Source: Myxococcota bacterium (GTDB lineage Bacteria; Myxococcota_A; Polyangia; Polyangiales; Houyiibacteriaceae). Taken from it: a stretch of DNA of 36,533 nt. Of the stretch, positions 33,127 to 36,533 are shown piece by piece (within the stretch, counting starts at the first letter, position 1; each line of letters begins with the position of its first letter). Position numbers and translations under genes: made by a program. Below the pieces are notes generated by a model that worked only from the letters and a program-made list of their open reading frames with translations, was not told the origin of the DNA and searched no databases. The stretch lies in NCBI GenBank assembly GCA_028284955.1, contig JANQQS010000167.1, positions 1 through 36,533 of the forward strand, given 5' to 3'.

Positions 33127-34016
33127 CCTCACTTTTTGGAAACCCGCTTCACGGTCTATGGATTATGTCGACGCTCGGCGCGGGATTGTTTTTCTGCGCG
33201 GGCTACTTGCTGTCTCGCGGTCGACGTACCACCGTGGCGCGCCTAGATCCGGTGCCTTCGATGCCGACGATCCCTCCCGAACCGGCGCGCGACCACCGCG
33301 CCGAGGCATCCTTGCGGCACTCGCTCATCCAAACGGAGGATCGGTGCCGGCGTCTCACCGAAGAACTCAACGTGATGCGCGGCTCGCTGAACCAGGCGCA
33401 CGCTTCGCTGAATCGGGCCCAAGGTTCAACAGCGGAGCTTGCAGAACTGAAAAAGAAAAACGGGGAGCTCCAAGCCCAAATCAAGTACGCTCGATCGATC
33501 GAAAAAGAGCTTCGCGCACAGCTTCGCGTAGCCCATCGATCTTCGTCCGCATCGACCAGACCGCGTCCACGGTCTAGTGCGCCACCGGTCAAGACGCCGC
33601 TTCCGCCGCCGGTAACCCAATCTGCGCGCGGTGTTGAGTACGCGCTCAAACGAGTCCTCGAGAACCTGCGCCGCGATGTTCGGCTGCGCGAGGTTGTGGT
33701 TGCGGACCGGATCGGTTTTCCCGTGGCGAGCCTTGGCTCGGAAGCCGATGCGATGGCTGCTTGTTGCGCCTTTCTTCGAGATATGGCGCGTCGCGCATGC
33801 GAAATCGTACCGGTGGGTATGCCGTCTCGAGTAACCGTTGAAGACGTGAATGGCTCCACGCTGACACTTTGCACATTCGAACCAGCAGAACCCTCTCTTC
33901 TTGTTCTCGGGGGCGACGAAAGACTTTCTCGAGCCCACCTTGAACAAGCTTTGCAGAATTCCATCGACTTACTCGAGCGAGACATCGAGCAAAATCGACC
34001 GACGGCGACCCACTGA
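33123..34016 (+). CDS. Membrane-anchored coiled-coil protein with C-terminal roadblock/LC7-like domain
   Basis: The 297-residue protein starts at ATG 33123, overlapping the previous stop (ATGA). The TM helix is LWIMSTLGAGLFFCAGYLLS. A coiled coil at ~65-150 (EELNVMRGSLNQAHASLNRA, ELKKKNGELQAQIKYARSIE) and a Pro-rich hinge follow. The last ~105 residues read REVVVADRIGFPVASLGSEA, CCAFLRDMARRACEI, VTVEDVNGSTLTLCTF and SLLVLGGDERLS. That is a roadblock/LC7 pattern with the D-x-x-G-x-P-V-A-S turn. The domain faces the cytoplasm if the coiled coil does. It could recruit the soluble roadblock protein or the kinase to the membrane. The fold call is from pattern only. Confidence 0.75.
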   Translation: MTSLFGNPLHGLWIMSTLGAGLFFCAGYLLSRGRRTTVARLDPVPSMPTIPPEPARDHRAEASLRHSLIQTEDRCRRLTEELNVMRGSLNQAHASLNRAQGSTAELAELKKKNGELQAQIKYARSIEKELRAQLRVAHRSSSASTRPRPRSSAPPVKTPLPPPVTQSARGVEYALKRVLENLRRDVRLREVVVADRIGFPVASLGSEADAMAACCAFLRDMARRACEIVPVGMPSRVTVEDVNGSTLTLCTFEPAEPSLLVLGGDERLSRAHLEQALQNSIDLLERDIEQNRPTATH

Positions 34017-34029
34017 GCAAGGAGACAAG

Positions 34030-34548
34030 ATGACTGAACGACAACAGATGCCTCGCACCGTCGGCGCCAAAGAGGTTGCTACGGTATCCCCCCGAATCGA
34101 TCGCGTCGATGCAGCCAACGCGATGAGCATTGTGCGGCCGACCTTAGGAGACAATGCCGGCGTCGCGCTCTATCGTTTGCTTCGGCTTGTCGCGCTGGAA
34201 GACATCATTGGGCGAGGCGCCGCAGGCACGGCATACATCGCCGGAAAGAAGCTCGGGAAGGGGCTTGGTCTTCCGGATCTAGACGCCTTTCTCGAGCTCT
34301 GTGACACCCTCAAAATCGGCATCATCAAAGTGCCCGTATTGACCAGCTCAAAAGCGCATGTCGCAGTGCATGAATGCATCACGTGCAGCGGCATGAAACC
34401 GATGGGTCGCACTCTATGTCACTTTGAAGGCGGCTTGATCGCGGGAGTCGTCGAGTCGGTGATGAAGAAAAAGACGCGCGCTCAGGAGAAGACCTGCATC
34501 GGGGGACTTGGCCACGATGCGTGCGGTTTTGACATCCTCATCGGCTAA
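34030..34548 (+). CDS. V4R (4-vinyl-reductase-type) domain protein
   Basis: The 172-residue protein starts at ATG 34030 after GGAGACAAG. The V4R domain (Bet3/TRAPP-related fold) is clear: YRLLRLVALEDIIGRGAAGT, AYIAGKKLGKGLGL, VAVHECITCSGM, LCHFEGGLIAGVVE, CIGGLGHDACGF. The Cys/His cluster (HECITC, LCH, C...C) is the usual putative metal or ligand site. V4R domains bind small hydrophobic ligands or act as sensor modules. Together with roadblock proteins in one operon it resembles a minimal TRAPP-like set (Bet3-like plus roadblock). It is 13 bases after the roadblock-like gene. Confidence 0.87.
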   Translation: MTERQQMPRTVGAKEVATVSPRIDRVDAANAMSIVRPTLGDNAGVALYRLLRLVALEDIIGRGAAGTAYIAGKKLGKGLGLPDLDAFLELCDTLKIGIIKVPVLTSSKAHVAVHECITCSGMKPMGRTLCHFEGGLIAGVVESVMKKKTRAQEKTCIGGLGHDACGFDILIG

Positions 34549-34658
34549 GTTGGTCCCAGACGCGCGAATCGCCCCCCCTGCCGAGCTCTGCCATTGCCGA
34601 ATGGCGCCGCAGGTCCCATAAACGAGGACGCCGGGGACCAAATCGGAGCGTCAACACG

Positions 34659-36356
34659 ATGAGCAAGCGAACGTCGATCGTCGAAAACATTATTCGTAAA
34701 GATCCGTACGAGCGTTCGGATGAAATGCAGCCAATTTTGAGCGCGGAGGCGATTGCGCAGGTTCAGCGCTTCGGCACGGTCGAGCAGGTGGAGCAAGGGG
34801 CTGTGCTGTTCGATATTGGTGACCAGCTAACGCGCTTCATTGTGGTCCTCTCCGGGGCTCTGGCCATCGAAGTCGATGGATGCACGGAAACCACGACCAT
34901 CGTGGAACATCGGCGCGGTGCGTTCACCGGTGAGATCGATATGTTCTCCAATCGCCGAGCCGTGGTGCGAGGTCGCTGCGTGGAACCGGGGGAGATGATT
35001 TTCGTTGAGCGCGACGCCTTTCGTCGATTGCTCGCGACGCATGCCGATCTCTCGGAACTCATCACCCGAGCTTTCATTCTGCGCCGGAGCGGGCTCATTT
35101 TTCATGAGCGCGGCGACCTTGTGATCGTGGGTACGGAAACGGATGGCTCCTTTGTTGCGCTGCGCGCATTTCTCGCGCGCAATGGCCATCCTCACGGCGT
35201 GATCGATCCCCAAACCGACGAGAAGCGCACCGCAGAAGTCTTCTCGCACTATGAGATAACCAGCCGCGACCTTCCCGTGGTCATCTACCGGAACAAGACT
35301 GTGCTCAAGCAGCCTACGGTGCGGCAGCTGGCCGACTTGGTCGGCTTGTCACAGCCGTCTGGCAACAAGACTCACTACGACGTCGCGGTAGTGGGCGTCG
35401 GCCCGGCCGGTCTCGCCGCAGCAGTGAACGCCGGAGCCGAGGGCTTGTCGGTTATCGCGATCGAAGGCGGCGCACCTGGGGGCCAAGCAGGCACCAGCTC
35501 CAAAATCGAAAACTATCCCGGGTTTCCGACGGGCATTTCTGGGCAAGCACTCGGCGCGCGCATGTTGCTGCAAGCCCAAAAATTCGGCGCAGAGATCGTG
35601 ACGCCCCGCCAAGTCAAAGCCATCGAATGCGACGCCCGCCCCTACGTGCTGGAGCTGGAGGATGGCGAGACGCTCAGTGCGTCCTCGATCGTCGTCGCGA
35701 GCGGAGCGAAGTGGCGCCGCCTCCATCTCGATAAAGAAGAGCTGTTTGAAAACGCGGGGGTACACTACGGCGCGACGGCAGTGGAGGCGATGCTTTGCGA
35801 GGGCGAGGAGGTCGCGGTGGTGGGCGGGGGCAACTCTGCCGGCCAAGCCGCGATTTATCTATCCGGTCGCGCAAGCCATGTTCATATTCTGATTCGAGGT
35901 GAAAGTCTGGCCTCGAGCATGTCCGACTACCTGATTCAGCGCATCGAAGCGTCGCCCAACATCACCCTCCATCGCTTCACCGAAGTGGTGAAACTGAGCG
36001 GGGAAGAACGTCTCGAAGGCATGACCTGGAAGCATCGACGCACGAGCGAAACCGAGGAGCGACCGGTTCGCCACCTCTTCGTGATGATCGGCGCGGTGCC
36101 CAACACCGAATGGCTCGGTGATTGCCTTCTGCTTGATGAAAAAGGATTCATCAAAACCGGAAGCGATTTGCCCACAGACTACCTCGTCACCGCGGACTGG
36201 ACCGCCCAGCGCATGCCCTACATCGGAGAAACCTCGAGACCCGGCATCTTCGCAGTCGGCGATGTGCGCTCAGGAAGCGTCAAACGCGTCGCGTCCGCCG
36301 TCGGCGAAGGCGCCATCTCCGCACAGTTTCTTTTCCGTGTCACGCGCGAAGTCTAA
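34659..36356 (+). CDS. cNMP-binding / thioredoxin-reductase-like flavoprotein
   Basis: The 565-residue protein has three parts. Residues ~28-145 are a cyclic-nucleotide-binding beta-roll (FDIGDQLTRFIVVLSGALAI, GAFTGEIDMFSNR). Residues ~152-232 are a thioredoxin/glutaredoxin-like fold without CxxC (VIVGTETDGSFVALRAFLAR). Residues ~240-565 are thioredoxin-reductase-like: FAD site GVGPAGLAAA, GGQAGTSSKIENYPGFP, NAD(P)H site VVGGGNSAGQAA, end GIFAVGDVRSGSVKRVASA. At the reductase CxxC position it reads GVHYGATAVEAMLC, so the redox disulfide is missing. This is a recognised architecture whose function is unclear. It sits 110 bases after the V4R gene; operon membership is possible. Confidence 0.88.
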   Translation: MSKRTSIVENIIRKDPYERSDEMQPILSAEAIAQVQRFGTVEQVEQGAVLFDIGDQLTRFIVVLSGALAIEVDGCTETTTIVEHRRGAFTGEIDMFSNRRAVVRGRCVEPGEMIFVERDAFRRLLATHADLSELITRAFILRRSGLIFHERGDLVIVGTETDGSFVALRAFLARNGHPHGVIDPQTDEKRTAEVFSHYEITSRDLPVVIYRNKTVLKQPTVRQLADLVGLSQPSGNKTHYDVAVVGVGPAGLAAAVNAGAEGLSVIAIEGGAPGGQAGTSSKIENYPGFPTGISGQALGARMLLQAQKFGAEIVTPRQVKAIECDARPYVLELEDGETLSASSIVVASGAKWRRLHLDKEELFENAGVHYGATAVEAMLCEGEEVAVVGGGNSAGQAAIYLSGRASHVHILIRGESLASSMSDYLIQRIEASPNITLHRFTEVVKLSGEERLEGMTWKHRRTSETEERPVRHLFVMIGAVPNTEWLGDCLLLDEKGFIKTGSDLPTDYLVTADWTAQRMPYIGETSRPGIFAVGDVRSGSVKRVASAVGEGAISAQFLFRVTREV

Positions 36357-36437
36357 CGCTCACGAACGCGTCTGAGCCCACGAAACCAAAGGGAAGAAAC
36401 CGATGATAGTGTAGTCTAGGCGCTGATGAGTTTGCCT

Positions 36438-36479
36438 GAGGGTCTGGCACCCAGACCCTCTCGTCGGGGTACGACCCCG
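36438..36479 (+). terminator. Two adjacent hairpins 3' of the flavoprotein gene
   Basis: GAGGGTCTGG-CAC-CCAGACCCTC (36438-36460) is a perfect 10-bp stem. CGGGGT-ACG-ACCCCG (36465-36479) is a second 6-bp stem. No U-tract follows, so these may be a factor-assisted terminator or an mRNA 3'-end structure. Bases 36480-36533 show nothing else. Confidence 0.5.
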
Positions 36480-36533
36480 CCGATTCACCCAAACTCCCCC
36501 GCCAGGAGGCACGTAACCTGGTTTCCGGGTAGT

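Noticed and set aside
30632-34548. Classical MglA/MglB polarity operon
   Set aside because: The roadblock protein fits MglB-like families, but no small GTPase is encoded in the window.

Overview
The window reads as chromosomal DNA of a GC-rich, Gram-negative predator or degrader type of bacterium, most likely a Myxococcota/deltaproteobacterial lineage. The indications are the many lipoproteins with Asp/Ser/Ala/Thr-rich linkers after the lipobox Cys, RCC1-propeller lipoproteins with Cys-rich collars, a soluble Ser/Thr kinase of the HRDVTSEN type, roadblock/LC7 proteins and a V4R protein. No rRNA, tRNA, CRISPR array or intact insertion sequence was recognised.

Left part (1-8.7 kb): an AAA+/DUF4143 ATPase (minus) is divergent from two tandem ~820-residue paralogues. 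Each paralogue joins a ~500-residue unrecognised helical region to a C-terminal TauD/clavaminate-synthase-like 2-oxoglutarate oxygenase domain. The second keeps the full H-x-D...H metal triad; in the first the distal His is Asn. An MFS transporter converges on the pair. Then come a leucine-rich-repeat remnant, a higB-higA toxin-antitoxin pair and a formylglycine-generating-enzyme-like pseudogene with an in-frame TGA.

Middle part (8.7-26.4 kb): an island of exported lipoproteins. It holds a three-fold Cu/Zn-SOD-like protein, five pectate-lyase-like (PL1-type) beta-helix paralogues, a DUF4397-like protein, two seven-bladed RCC1 proteins, a two-domain lipoprotein with an N/D-P linker and a LamG-like protein. 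Part of it arose by segmental duplication of the unit pectate lyase / minus-strand lipoprotein / DUF4397 / RCC1. The decayed pieces are still visible: a lipoprotein with a large internal deletion (21.6-21.9 kb), a DUF4397 C-terminal stub (22.1-22.2 kb) and a pectate-lyase tail (24.2 kb).

Right part (26.5-36.5 kb): a second AAA+/DUF4143 ATPase and a third, truncated one lie tail to tail. Then a compact three-gene redox operon encodes a membrane-anchored pentaheme cytochrome c, a membrane-anchored DUF3365/Tll0287-like heme protein and a four-helix, His-rich cytochrome-b-like protein. The last block is a Ser/Thr kinase, a roadblock protein, an inner-membrane OmpA-like peptidoglycan binder, a membrane-anchored coiled-coil roadblock-like protein, a V4R protein and a cNMP-binding/thioredoxin-reductase-like flavoprotein. 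Genes 2-5 of this block are overlapping or nearly so and look translationally coupled.

The most interesting signals are: the kinase/roadblock/OmpA/roadblock/V4R block (no MglA-type GTPase in the window); the pentaheme/DUF3365/cytochrome-b operon; the oxygenase-fusion pair with one degenerate active site; the 12-bp inverted repeats that end exactly at the start codons of both intact DUF4143 ATPases; and the serially duplicated lipoprotein island with its scars.
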